Below, piece by piece: positions 1 to 7,124 of a stretch of 44,197 bases of DNA. The stretch spans positions 1-44,197 of the forward strand of contig JAJDEW010000012.1 in the NCBI GenBank assembly GCA_029259595.1, read 5' to 3'. Numbering within the stretch: the stretch's first letter is position 1; each line of letters starts with the position of its first letter. Position numbers and translations under genes: made by a program. The DNA is from Planctomycetota bacterium. GTDB lineage: Bacteria > Planctomycetota > UBA1135 > GCA-002686595. Below the pieces are notes generated by a model. It was not told the origin of the DNA, did not search any database, and was given only the letters and a program-made list of their open reading frames with translations.

Positions 1-4
1 GGCT

Positions 5-593
5 GCGCAGGCCCGCCGCAGGCGGGCCGTAGCCTCGGAGCCGAAGGCTCCGTGACGTGCCGTTGCGCGGCGCCAGCCGCGCAATCAGGCACAGGCGCAC
101 GACGGAGTGTGCGCCGCGTCCTGATGTGGTTGGGGCCCGCGACTGCCCGATCCGGGGCCTTCGGGTTGCGACCTCGCGGCCGGTCCTGTCCCGTGCTGGC
201 GGAAGCCCGTTCACAGCGCACAGCGATTGCGAGCGAAGCGAGCGAGGCGTCCAGGGGAGTTCCAAGGTCGATGCCGCCGCCGTGGAGCGAACGACGGTCG
301 ACGAGGTGGTCGATGGATGCGCGCACTGGCGTGGTCGACGGACTCGCTCGCTTCGCTCGCAATCGCTGTGCGCGATGACACGGGGTCGTGCAAGGACGAT
401 TCGATCCTCCCCGCGAGGGACGCAACCCGAAGGCCTCCGGCTCGGGCAGTCGCGAGCCGCATCCACCTCAGGACGCGGCGCGCACTCCGTCGCGCGCCTG
501 TGCCTGATTGCGCGGCTGGCGCCGCGCAACGGCACAAGCACGGAGCCTTCGGCTCCGAGGCTGCGCTACGGCCCGCCTGCGGCGGGCCTGCGC
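5..593. repeat. Large imperfect inverted repeat made of hairpin-rich ~245-bp arms
   Basis: Bases 5-246 reappear in reverse complement at 343-593, with scattered substitutions and small indels (for example 5 extra bases in the right arm near 561-565). A unique 96-base spacer lies at 247-342. Each arm contains perfect small hairpins: GGCCCGCC/GGCGGGCC at 10-28 and 570-588, and GGAGCC/GGCTCC at 37-51 and 542-556. Each arm ends on the inside with the direct repeat GCGAGCG-AA-GCGAGCG (229-244 and its complement at 345-360). No frame here looks like a real protein, so the long open frames are by-products of high GC. It resembles a REP/BIME-like or MITE-like dispersed element, but copy number cannot be seen from one window. 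The structure could extend left of the window. Confidence 0.85.
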
Positions 594-763
594 TCCGCGG
601 CCACCGTCCGTGACCTGGGTTCAGGATCTGCGTCCTGGTCTGCGTTGCACCCGTCGCCCGGACGATGAGGTCGTGGCGAGGGGCTTGGACGAAGGCTGCG
701 GCCCAGTTGAGGCGGGCCCTCGCTCCGCGTCCGTCGACCGTAGGCGTGGGGCGGTGGTCCTCG
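594..763. other. Intergenic sequence between the repeat and the cytochrome operon
   Basis: No coding potential or RNA gene was recognised here. The stretch ends in the TAGACT box proposed as the -10 element of the downstream gene. No convincing -35 hexamer is visible. Confidence 0.5.
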
Positions 764-769
764 TAGACT
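764..769 (+). promoter_or_regulatory. Putative -10 element TAGACT for the cytochrome operon
   Basis: TAGACT fits the TANNNT pattern and ends 8 bases before the ATG at 778. There is no Shine-Dalgarno sequence in between, so the transcript may be leaderless. The same geometry is seen before 10315, 14558 and 17168. Confidence 0.5.
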
Positions 770-777
770 CTCGCTCC

Positions 778-3549
778 ATGCCCGTCCCTCTCCTGTTCGT
801 CGTCGTGGGACTCCTTGGGCAGGGTGAAGTCCGTGCGATCGCGGAGGGAATCCCGCTCGCGGAGCGCTTGCTCGTTGCGCATTGCACGGCCTGTCATGGG
901 GATCCCGAGGATGGGGCGCGGTTGCGGCCCGAGCGCGGGCGGGATCTCGGGGACCTCGGGTCGCGGGCGGAGCACGCCTGGCTCGAGCGCTTCCTCGTCG
1001 CGGGCGAGCACCCGTTGCTCGATCCGTTGGTCGGTGTGAGCGCGCAGGAAGTGGGGGACCTCGTCCACTTCCTGCGCACGTCGCACGTTCCGGCTTCGGC
1101 CGCGCGGGCCCCAAGCGAAGCGCGAGCGGTGCCGGTCGAGCGGCTGGAGACGGGGCGTTCGCTCTTCCATGGCATCGGTTGCGTGGCTTGCCATGCGCCA
1201 CAGGAAGAGCTCTGGGAGCGTGAGTTGCCCTACTGGTTCAGCCCGGAGGAGCTCGCGGCGGAAGCGGAGGAGCCTGCGGGCGCCGAGGCGACGGACGAGC
1301 GCGAGCTGTGGGTTCCGGAGGGGACGTTGCTGCCGCCCGACTTTCCGCTGGAGGCGCTCGAAGCGCGCTTCACGCTGGAGGCGCTGGCGGATTACCTGCG
1401 GGCGCCGCTGCGGCTCGATCCGGACGGCCGCATGCCTTCGATGGGTCTCACGGAGGGGGAGGCGGAGGCCTTGGCGGTGTACCTCCTGCGCGACCAGGCG
1501 CTCGGAGGAGAGCGCGTGCGGCGAGCCGAGCCGGGGCTCGCCTGGGTGCGCTTCGACGACATCTCGGGTTCGACGCTCCCGGAGCTCCGTGGACGCGAGC
1601 CGGCGGCCGACGGTGTGCACGACGACCTCGCGACGCTGCCGCCGCACCCCGAGGACCACTTCGCCTTCCGCCTGAGCGGTGCGCTCGAGGTGCCGCGTGA
1701 TGGGAGCTGGACCTTTTGGCTGACGTCGGACGATGGATCGCTCCTGTGGCTCGATCGCGAGTTGCTCGTCGACAACGACGGCTGGCACGCGATGCAGACG
1801 AAGAGCGCCACCCTCGAGCTCACCGCGGGTTCGCACGACCTGCGACTCGAGGTCTACGAAGAGAGCGGAGGGGAAGGCCTGACGCTCGAGTGGGCCGGGC
1901 CCGGCGTCGAACGAGAGATCGTTCCTGCGGCAGTCCTGTCGCACGGCTCCTTGCACTTTCGCGCGAGTGACCCGACGCCCGTCGATCCGATGCGCGCGGC
2001 CCGCGGGCGCGAGCTCTGGGACGGGCTGGCCTGCGGGGCGTGTCACGCCTTCGGTGGTGCGTCCGGAGCTCCTTCGCGCGCGCTGCCCTCCCTGGCCGAC
2101 GTGGCGCGCAACCCCGCGGCCGGTTGCCTGGACGTAGGCGGGGACGTCGTGCGCGGTGTGCCGCGGCAGAAGCTCGACGACGACGCGTTGTGGGCGCTCG
2201 ACGGGGCGCTCGCGCGGCTGCGGCACCTGCGGCGCGAACTGCCGGCGGCGGAGCGTCTCCAGCGCACGCTCGCGCGCTATTCTTGCCAGGCTTGCCACCG
2301 GCGCGACGGCGTGGGGGGGCCGCATCCCGAGCGTGCGCCCTGGTTCCGCGCGCGCAAGGTCGAGGACCTCGGCGACGAGGGACGGCTGCCGCCGCACCTG
2401 GATCAGGTCGGTGCCAAGCTCCGACCACAGGCCCTGCAGGCGGCGCTGGCGGGCGGGCGCGTACGCCCGTATCTCGAGACGCGCATGCCGCACTTCGACG
2501 TGCCGGAGGTGCGCGCGCTCGCGCGGCTCTTGGCCGAGACCGACGGGACGTTGCCGTTCGAGGGCGGTCCGGTGACGAGCGAGCTCGTCCGCGCCGGACG
2601 TCAGCTGGTCGGAACGAAGGACGGGCTCGGTTGTGTGCAGTGCCACGACTTCTTCGGCTACCGCTCGCTCGGGATCCCCGCCGTCGACCTGCGTCACGTG
2701 CGCGAGCGGCTGCAGCCGGGTTGGTTCCAGGCGCTGCTGACCGATCCGAAGTCCGTGAACATGAACACGCGCATGCCCAGTTTCTGGAACGACGGCTCGA
2801 GTCCCGTAGAGCTCTTCGACCGCGATCCGGTGCGTCAGAGCGAGGCCATTCTGGCCTACCTCTCGAGCTCGTCGACGCCCGCGCTGCCGGACGGTCTCGC
2901 GAGCGACGACGGCACCTTTGAGCTCGATCCCGTCGATGGTGTGCGACTCGTCTGCGTGTTCATGGAGGGCGTCTCACCGCGCACGCAGCTGGTCGGTTTC
3001 CCGGCCGGCCTGCACGTCGCCTTCGATCTCGAGCACGCGCGCCTGGCCCATGCCTGGCGCGGGCGATTCTTCAACGCGAAGGGAACCTGGCAAGGGCGCG
3101 CGGGCGCGCTCGAGGTCGTGCCGAGCGACGAGCGCCTGGCCTTTCCCCCGGGGCCCGCGTTGGCGCGGCTCGCGAACGGCGGGGCGGCCTGGCCTGCGCG
3201 CGACGAGGTCGATGTACGGCGCCGCGGCCAGCGCTACGACGCGGACGGCGTGCCGACCTTCCTGTACGAGCTGGGCGACCTGCACGTGGCGGAGACCTGC
3301 GGTCCAGAGGCCGCTTTGGAGCGCGCCGCGCCGCGCCTGCGACGTCGCTTCGAGGTGCGCGCGGCCGACGGCGGCTCCGTCTGGTTCCGCTTCCGTACGC
3401 CTGAGTTGGACGGGTTTCCGCGCGAGCCGCTGCGCGTCGAGGGCGGGGGAGAGCGTGTCGAGGTGGCGGGCGAGTTGCGCATCGAGCTTCCGCTGAAGGC
3501 GCTGGACGACGTCTACCAGGGCGTCCTCGAAGTGGTGTTGCCATGGTGA
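778..3549 (+). CDS. Secreted pentaheme-type cytochrome c with internal PA14 domain
   Basis: This 923-residue protein starts at the ATG that opens a short hydrophobic signal (MPVPLLFVVVGLLGQG). The open frame continues upstream into the repeat, but that extension has no protein character. Five CxxCH heme-binding motifs are visible: CTACH at 36-40, CVACH at 135-139, CGACH at 419-423, CQACH at 503-507 and CVQCH at 619-623. Candidate distal Met ligands lie in the RMP motifs near 219, 570 and 666. Residues about 255-387 form a PA14 domain (DGSWTFWLTSDDGSLLWLD, then GSHDLRLEVYEESGGEGLTLEW), a beta sandwich often used in carbohydrate binding. The C-terminal 200 residues are beta-rich and lack heme motifs. 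A periplasmic electron-transfer role, probably accepting electrons from a dehydrogenase, is inferred from family and context. The gene overlaps the next one by 7 bases and heads the operon. Confidence 0.9.
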   Translation: MPVPLLFVVVGLLGQGEVRAIAEGIPLAERLLVAHCTACHGDPEDGARLRPERGRDLGDLGSRAEHAWLERFLVAGEHPLLDPLVGVSAQEVGDLVHFLRTSHVPASAARAPSEARAVPVERLETGRSLFHGIGCVACHAPQEELWERELPYWFSPEELAAEAEEPAGAEATDERELWVPEGTLLPPDFPLEALEARFTLEALADYLRAPLRLDPDGRMPSMGLTEGEAEALAVYLLRDQALGGERVRRAEPGLAWVRFDDISGSTLPELRGREPAADGVHDDLATLPPHPEDHFAFRLSGALEVPRDGSWTFWLTSDDGSLLWLDRELLVDNDGWHAMQTKSATLELTAGSHDLRLEVYEESGGEGLTLEWAGPGVEREIVPAAVLSHGSLHFRASDPTPVDPMRAARGRELWDGLACGACHAFGGASGAPSRALPSLADVARNPAAGCLDVGGDVVRGVPRQKLDDDALWALDGALARLRHLRRELPAAERLQRTLARYSCQACHRRDGVGGPHPERAPWFRARKVEDLGDEGRLPPHLDQVGAKLRPQALQAALAGGRVRPYLETRMPHFDVPEVRALARLLAETDGTLPFEGGPVTSELVRAGRQLVGTKDGLGCVQCHDFFGYRSLGIPAVDLRHVRERLQPGWFQALLTDPKSVNMNTRMPSFWNDGSSPVELFDRDPVRQSEAILAYLSSSSTPALPDGLASDDGTFELDPVDGVRLVCVFMEGVSPRTQLVGFPAGLHVAFDLEHARLAHAWRGRFFNAKGTWQGRAGALEVVPSDERLAFPPGPALARLANGGAAWPARDEVDVRRRGQRYDADGVPTFLYELGDLHVAETCGPEAALERAAPRLRRRFEVRAADGGSVWFRFRTPELDGFPREPLRVEGGGERVEVAGELRIELPLKALDDVYQGVLEVVLPW

Positions 3550-5003
3550 GTCCGGCGCTCCTCCTGGTCCTTGCGATCGTCGTTCCGCAGGACGGGCCGT
3601 CGGAGGCTGATCCTTGGGTGATCGAGACCTTCACGCCGCCCGACGACGTCGTGCTGGAGGTCGGTGGCCTGGCGCTCCTGCCCGACGGACGGCCGCTCCT
3701 CTCGACGCGCCGCGGCGAGGTCTGGATCGTGAACGGAGCGTACGGCGACGTGGAGGACGCGACCTTCACGCGCTTCGCCGAAGGCCTTCACGAGCCCTTG
3801 GGGTTGCTGGTGCACGACGGCTGGATCTACACGGCGCAGCGCGGTGAGCTGTCGCGGCTGCGCGACGTCGACGGTGACGATCGCATCGACGAGCTCGAGA
3901 CGGTTTGCGACGCGTGGTCGATCTCCGGCAACTACCACGAGTACAACTTCGGGCCGCGCCTCGACGACGAAGGCAACTTCTGGATCACGACGAACAAGCC
4001 GTTCGGCGACGAGCCCTTCGGGCGCGCGGACTGGCGCGGCTTCGCCCTGCGCGTGACGCCCGACGGTCGCATGCTGCCGACCGCCTGTGGTCTGCGCTCG
4101 CCGGCCGGGCTCGAGAAGAGCCCCTGGGGCGAGATGTTCTACACGGACAATCAAGGGGAGTGGTGCGGTGCGAGCAAGCTCGCGCTGCTCGCTCCCGGTG
4201 ACTTCCACGGGCATCCGTGGGGCACGTTCTCGTGCGCGCGTGCAGAGTGGCCCTACGATCCCGTCCCCGAGCCGCCGAACGGTGTGCCGATGCTCTCGGT
4301 CGAGGACTCGATCCCGAGCTTTCGTCCACCGGCCGTCTGGTTCCCCTATGACAAGGCCGGCAAGTCACCGGCCGGGCTCGTCTGGGACACGACCGGGGGT
4401 CGCTTCGGGCCCTTCGACGGCCAGCTCTTCGTCGGGGACCAGCACCACGCGGCGCTCTTTCGCGTGGCGCTCGAACAAGTCGGCGGTCACTGGCAAGGGG
4501 CCGTCTTCCCGTTCCGTTACGGCTTCCGCAGCGGCGTGTTGCGCCTGGCGTGGGGGAGGGACGCCTCGCTCTTCGTCGGCTGTACGAATCGCGGTTGGGG
4601 CTCGCGCGGGGCCGCGACCGAAGGCTTCGAGCGCGTGCGCTTCCGAGGCGGGATGCCCTTCGAGATCCGCACGATGGAGCTACGCCCCGACGGCTTCGAA
4701 CTGGCCTTCACGCGGCCCGTCGACCGGGCGACGGCGGAGGACCCGGCCAGCTGGACGCTCGCGAGCTACACCTACTTGTTGCACGAGACCTACGGCTCGC
4801 CGGAGATCGACACGCTTCCGCTCGCTCTCGAGCGCATCGAGGTGGCGGCGGACGGGCTGCGCGTGCGCCTCGTCCTGACGGACGAGCCCGGGTTGCGGGC
4901 CGGCTTCGTGCACGAGCTGTCCGCGCACGGTGTGCGCGCGCACGATGGGGCCGAGCTGCGCCACGCCGAGGCCTGGTACACGGCGATTCGCCTCGCGCAG
5001 TGA
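3543..5003 (+). CDS. Secreted dehydrogenase-like beta-propeller protein (sorbosone/glucose dehydrogenase-like fold)
   Basis: The product has 486 residues, with a short signal peptide (MVSPALLLVLAIVVPQDG) followed by propeller-type repeats such as LALLPDGRPLLSTRRGEVW and LYTAQRGELSRLRDVDGDDR. The DVDGDD segment near residue 107 resembles the calcium-binding turns common in planctomycete secreted dehydrogenase-like proteins. The last 110 residues look like an Ig-like domain (MELRPDGFELAFTRPVD). The ATG lies inside the end of the cytochrome gene (7-base overlap), so translation is likely coupled. Planctomycetes often pair such propellers with PA14/cytochrome c proteins, which suggests a periplasmic dehydrogenase whose electrons pass to the cytochrome. 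Substrate and cofactor cannot be read from the sequence. Confidence 0.75.
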   Translation: MVSPALLLVLAIVVPQDGPSEADPWVIETFTPPDDVVLEVGGLALLPDGRPLLSTRRGEVWIVNGAYGDVEDATFTRFAEGLHEPLGLLVHDGWIYTAQRGELSRLRDVDGDDRIDELETVCDAWSISGNYHEYNFGPRLDDEGNFWITTNKPFGDEPFGRADWRGFALRVTPDGRMLPTACGLRSPAGLEKSPWGEMFYTDNQGEWCGASKLALLAPGDFHGHPWGTFSCARAEWPYDPVPEPPNGVPMLSVEDSIPSFRPPAVWFPYDKAGKSPAGLVWDTTGGRFGPFDGQLFVGDQHHAALFRVALEQVGGHWQGAVFPFRYGFRSGVLRLAWGRDASLFVGCTNRGWGSRGAATEGFERVRFRGGMPFEIRTMELRPDGFELAFTRPVDRATAEDPASWTLASYTYLLHETYGSPEIDTLPLALERIEVAADGLRVRLVLTDEPGLRAGFVHELSAHGVRAHDGAELRHAEAWYTAIRLAQ

Positions 5004-6199
5004 GCGATCCGCTCTTTCTCGTCGCCGTCCTCGCCCTGAACGTTGCCGTCTCGGAGTGGCTCGCACGCCACACGGTCCTGCGCCACATCGGAACGGCCTT
5101 GCTGGTCATCGTCGTGACGTCGATCGTTGCGAACGCAGGCCTGATCCCGACGTACTCGGACGACGTGCCCGTGTACCGGGGGATCTTTGCGATCCTGGCG
5201 CCCGTCGCGATCTTCTGGCTCCTCTTGGGCGTCCATCTCGAGAGCATCCTCCAGGCGGGAACGAGTGCGCTCGTGCTATTCGGACTCGGAGCGCTCGGGA
5301 CCTTCGCGGGGGTCTTCGCGGGGATGTCCGTGGTCGGCGGCGAGACGGCCTTCGGCGAGCTGTCCTTCGCACTCGGCGGGATGTTCGTCGGGACGTACGT
5401 CGGCGGCAGCGTGAACTACAACGCGATCGCGCTCGAATACGGCGTCGTGAACGAGGGCGCGCTGTATGCCGGTGCGGCGGCGGTCGACAGCTTGATGACG
5501 ACGCTGTGGATGGCGCTCTCGATCGTGCTGCCGCGCCTCCTGAGACGCTGGCTCCGACGCGCCGGCCCGGTGAGCGCCGAAACGATGCACGGGACCCCGC
5601 GCGCGGCGGACGAACGGCCGAGTGCGAAAGAGGCTCCGCTCGATGGCGTCGAAGACGACACGGAAGCGATCCATCCGGTCGACGTCGCCTGGTTGGGAGC
5701 GCTCGGCTTCGGCGCCTTCTTCGCCTCGAACGCGTTGTCCGCAACGATCGAGGAGCGCCTCGGCTGGAGCCTTCCATCGATCCTGATTCTGACGACGATC
5801 GCGCTGGCCTGCGCGCAGCTGCCGCTCGTGCAACGCCTGCGCGGGGCGCGCACGCTGGGGCTGTTCACGGTCTACCTGTTCCTGGCCGTGATCGGCGCGC
5901 TGTGTGACATCGGCGCCCTGCGCTCGATCGGCAGTCTGGGAGTCGATCTGTTCGCCTTCGTGTGCATCGTTCTGGGCGTGCACGGAGTGCTCGTGTTCGG
6001 TGGTGCCGCGCTCCTGCGTCTCGATTTCGACGTGGCTGCGGTCGCGTCCCAGGCCAACGTCGGGGGCGGGACGTCGGCCTTGGCGCTCGCGCGCAGCCTG
6101 GGGCGGGCGGACCTGGTCCTGCCGGCGCTGCTCCTGGGCTCGCTGGGAAGCGCGCTGGGCACCTATCTCGGCTTCTTGGCCGCGGGTTGGCTGACTTGA
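5000..6199 (+). CDS. DUF819 family integral membrane protein
   Basis: The product has 399 residues. The GTG start was chosen because it makes a 4-base GTGA overlap with the preceding stop and begins directly before the first membrane segment (SDPLFLVAVLALNVAVSEWL). About ten hydrophobic segments follow, split by a charged cytoplasmic linker around residues 190-230. Signature DUF819 sequences are present: GGSVNYNAIALEYGVV near residue 135 and SQANVGGGTSALALARSLG near 350, the latter followed by a Gly-rich final helix. The family (YjcL-like) is membrane-embedded and probably a transporter, but its substrate is unknown. Position at the end of the cytochrome/propeller operon suggests export or uptake of the metabolite handled by those proteins; that is inference. 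Confidence 0.85.
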   Translation: MSDPLFLVAVLALNVAVSEWLARHTVLRHIGTALLVIVVTSIVANAGLIPTYSDDVPVYRGIFAILAPVAIFWLLLGVHLESILQAGTSALVLFGLGALGTFAGVFAGMSVVGGETAFGELSFALGGMFVGTYVGGSVNYNAIALEYGVVNEGALYAGAAAVDSLMTTLWMALSIVLPRLLRRWLRRAGPVSAETMHGTPRAADERPSAKEAPLDGVEDDTEAIHPVDVAWLGALGFGAFFASNALSATIEERLGWSLPSILILTTIALACAQLPLVQRLRGARTLGLFTVYLFLAVIGALCDIGALRSIGSLGVDLFAFVCIVLGVHGVLVFGGAALLRLDFDVAAVASQANVGGGTSALALARSLGRADLVLPALLLGSLGSALGTYLGFLAAGWLT

Positions 6200-6249
6200 G
6201 GCACGCGCGGCGTGGCGGAGAACGGAGAGTTCCTCTAGCGTGGGTGCGG

Positions 6250-6266
6250 CGGTCCGCAGGGGACCG
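6250..6266 (+). promoter_or_regulatory. Short perfect hairpin in the 104-base gap before 6304
   Basis: CGGTCC (6250-6255) pairs with GGACCG (6261-6266) across a 5-base loop. There is no T run, so it may be a weak terminator or leader hairpin. A TAGCGT-like box lies just upstream, and a good GGAGGAG Shine-Dalgarno follows at about 6287-6296. Confidence 0.3.
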
Positions 6267-6303
6267 TCACGAGGCGCCCCTCGCAGGGCGGAGGAGACAA
6301 GCA

Positions 6304-7056
6304 ATGAGACCGAAGCTCATCGTGCTCGCACTGGGCATGCTCGCAGGGGATGTCCTGGGTCAGGACTTCAACGTCGACGTCGGCTTGCCGGGCTCGCAAC
6401 CGTCGTCGGGCTACGCGGCCGCGGGTCGGGCGGGTGTCTGGAACAGCGTTCGCGCCGACCACATCTCGCCCTTCACGCCGGGCCCGACGGCCCAGGACGT
6501 TTTCCTGGTCGACCTCGACGGCAATCCGACCGGCGTGGGCTTCCACCAGTTCGGCGGCATGGACCTGGTTGCGGCGAACGACCCGAGCGTGTCGGGCGAT
6601 GACGCGGCGCTCCTGAACGACTACCTCGCGACCCACAGCGCCCTCGAAGACTGCATGTACCTGAACGGTCTCGTGGACGGGGACTACGAGGTCATCACGT
6701 ACGCCTGGATGCCGAACAGTCCAGGCACGCTTCAGAACGTCCGCTTCGACAACCACCCCGGCAACGAGCTCGCGGGAGGAGCCTGGGGCGGACAGCACGC
6801 TTCGAGCGTCACGTACACGCGCGAGATCGTGACCGTGACGGGCGGTCACCTGGGCTGGCACGTCGGGATTCCGTCGGGCGGCGCGGCGTTTCCCGGGGCA
6901 GCCTTCAACGGCTTCCAGATCCGTCGTCTAGGGCCTCCGGCGGGCGCGGTTCCGCTGCCGGCCTGGTTCCCGGCCGCCGCGGCGCTGGCGCTGGGGCTGG
7001 CCGGGGTGTTCGTGTTGCGACGCCAGCGCGTCGCGGCCTCATCAGCCGGAGTATAG
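6304..7056 (+). CDS. Secreted protein of unknown function with C-terminal sorting-type tail
   Basis: The product has 250 residues and begins with a clear signal peptide (MRPKLIVLALGMLAGDVLGQ). A strong GGAGGAG ribosome site precedes the ATG. The body is a single beta-rich domain I do not recognise by name (LEDCMYLNGLVDGDYEVITYAWMP, with motifs like those in fibronectin- or CBM-type secreted domains). The end is tripartite: VPLPAWFP at about residue 219, one hydrophobic helix (AAAALALGLAGVFVL), then RRQR. That layout matches PEP-CTERM-like or VPLPA-type surface sorting signals, although the exact PEP motif is absent. The gene sits alone between the cytochrome operon and the large propeller gene. 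Confidence 0.7.
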   Translation: MRPKLIVLALGMLAGDVLGQDFNVDVGLPGSQPSSGYAAAGRAGVWNSVRADHISPFTPGPTAQDVFLVDLDGNPTGVGFHQFGGMDLVAANDPSVSGDDAALLNDYLATHSALEDCMYLNGLVDGDYEVITYAWMPNSPGTLQNVRFDNHPGNELAGGAWGGQHASSVTYTREIVTVTGGHLGWHVGIPSGGAAFPGAAFNGFQIRRLGPPAGAVPLPAWFPAAAALALGLAGVFVLRRQRVAASSAGV

Positions 7057-7057
7057 T
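7052..7057 (+). promoter_or_regulatory. Putative -10 element TATAGT
   Basis: TATAGT overlaps the TAG stop codon of the preceding gene and lies 67 bases before the ATG at 7125. It is a near-consensus -10, but no clear -35 partner is visible. It would give the propeller gene its own promoter. Confidence 0.4.
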
Positions 7058-7124
7058 TCGGCCAGAGACCGCGCTCGGAAGCGCGCGTCGCCCGGAATCC
7101 GTTTCCGTCGAACGGACCCTCACC

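Noticed and set aside
5..593. CRISPR array or IS element
   Set aside because: There are no regularly spaced direct repeats of 25-40 bases and no transposase frame; the structure is a single inverted pair.
211..2697. Long minus-strand open frame over the cytochrome gene and the left repeat
   Set aside because: It is antisense to a gene with five CxxCH motifs and a PA14 domain. Its translation is Arg/Glu/Gln-rich without any domain, as expected for complementary frames in GC-rich DNA.
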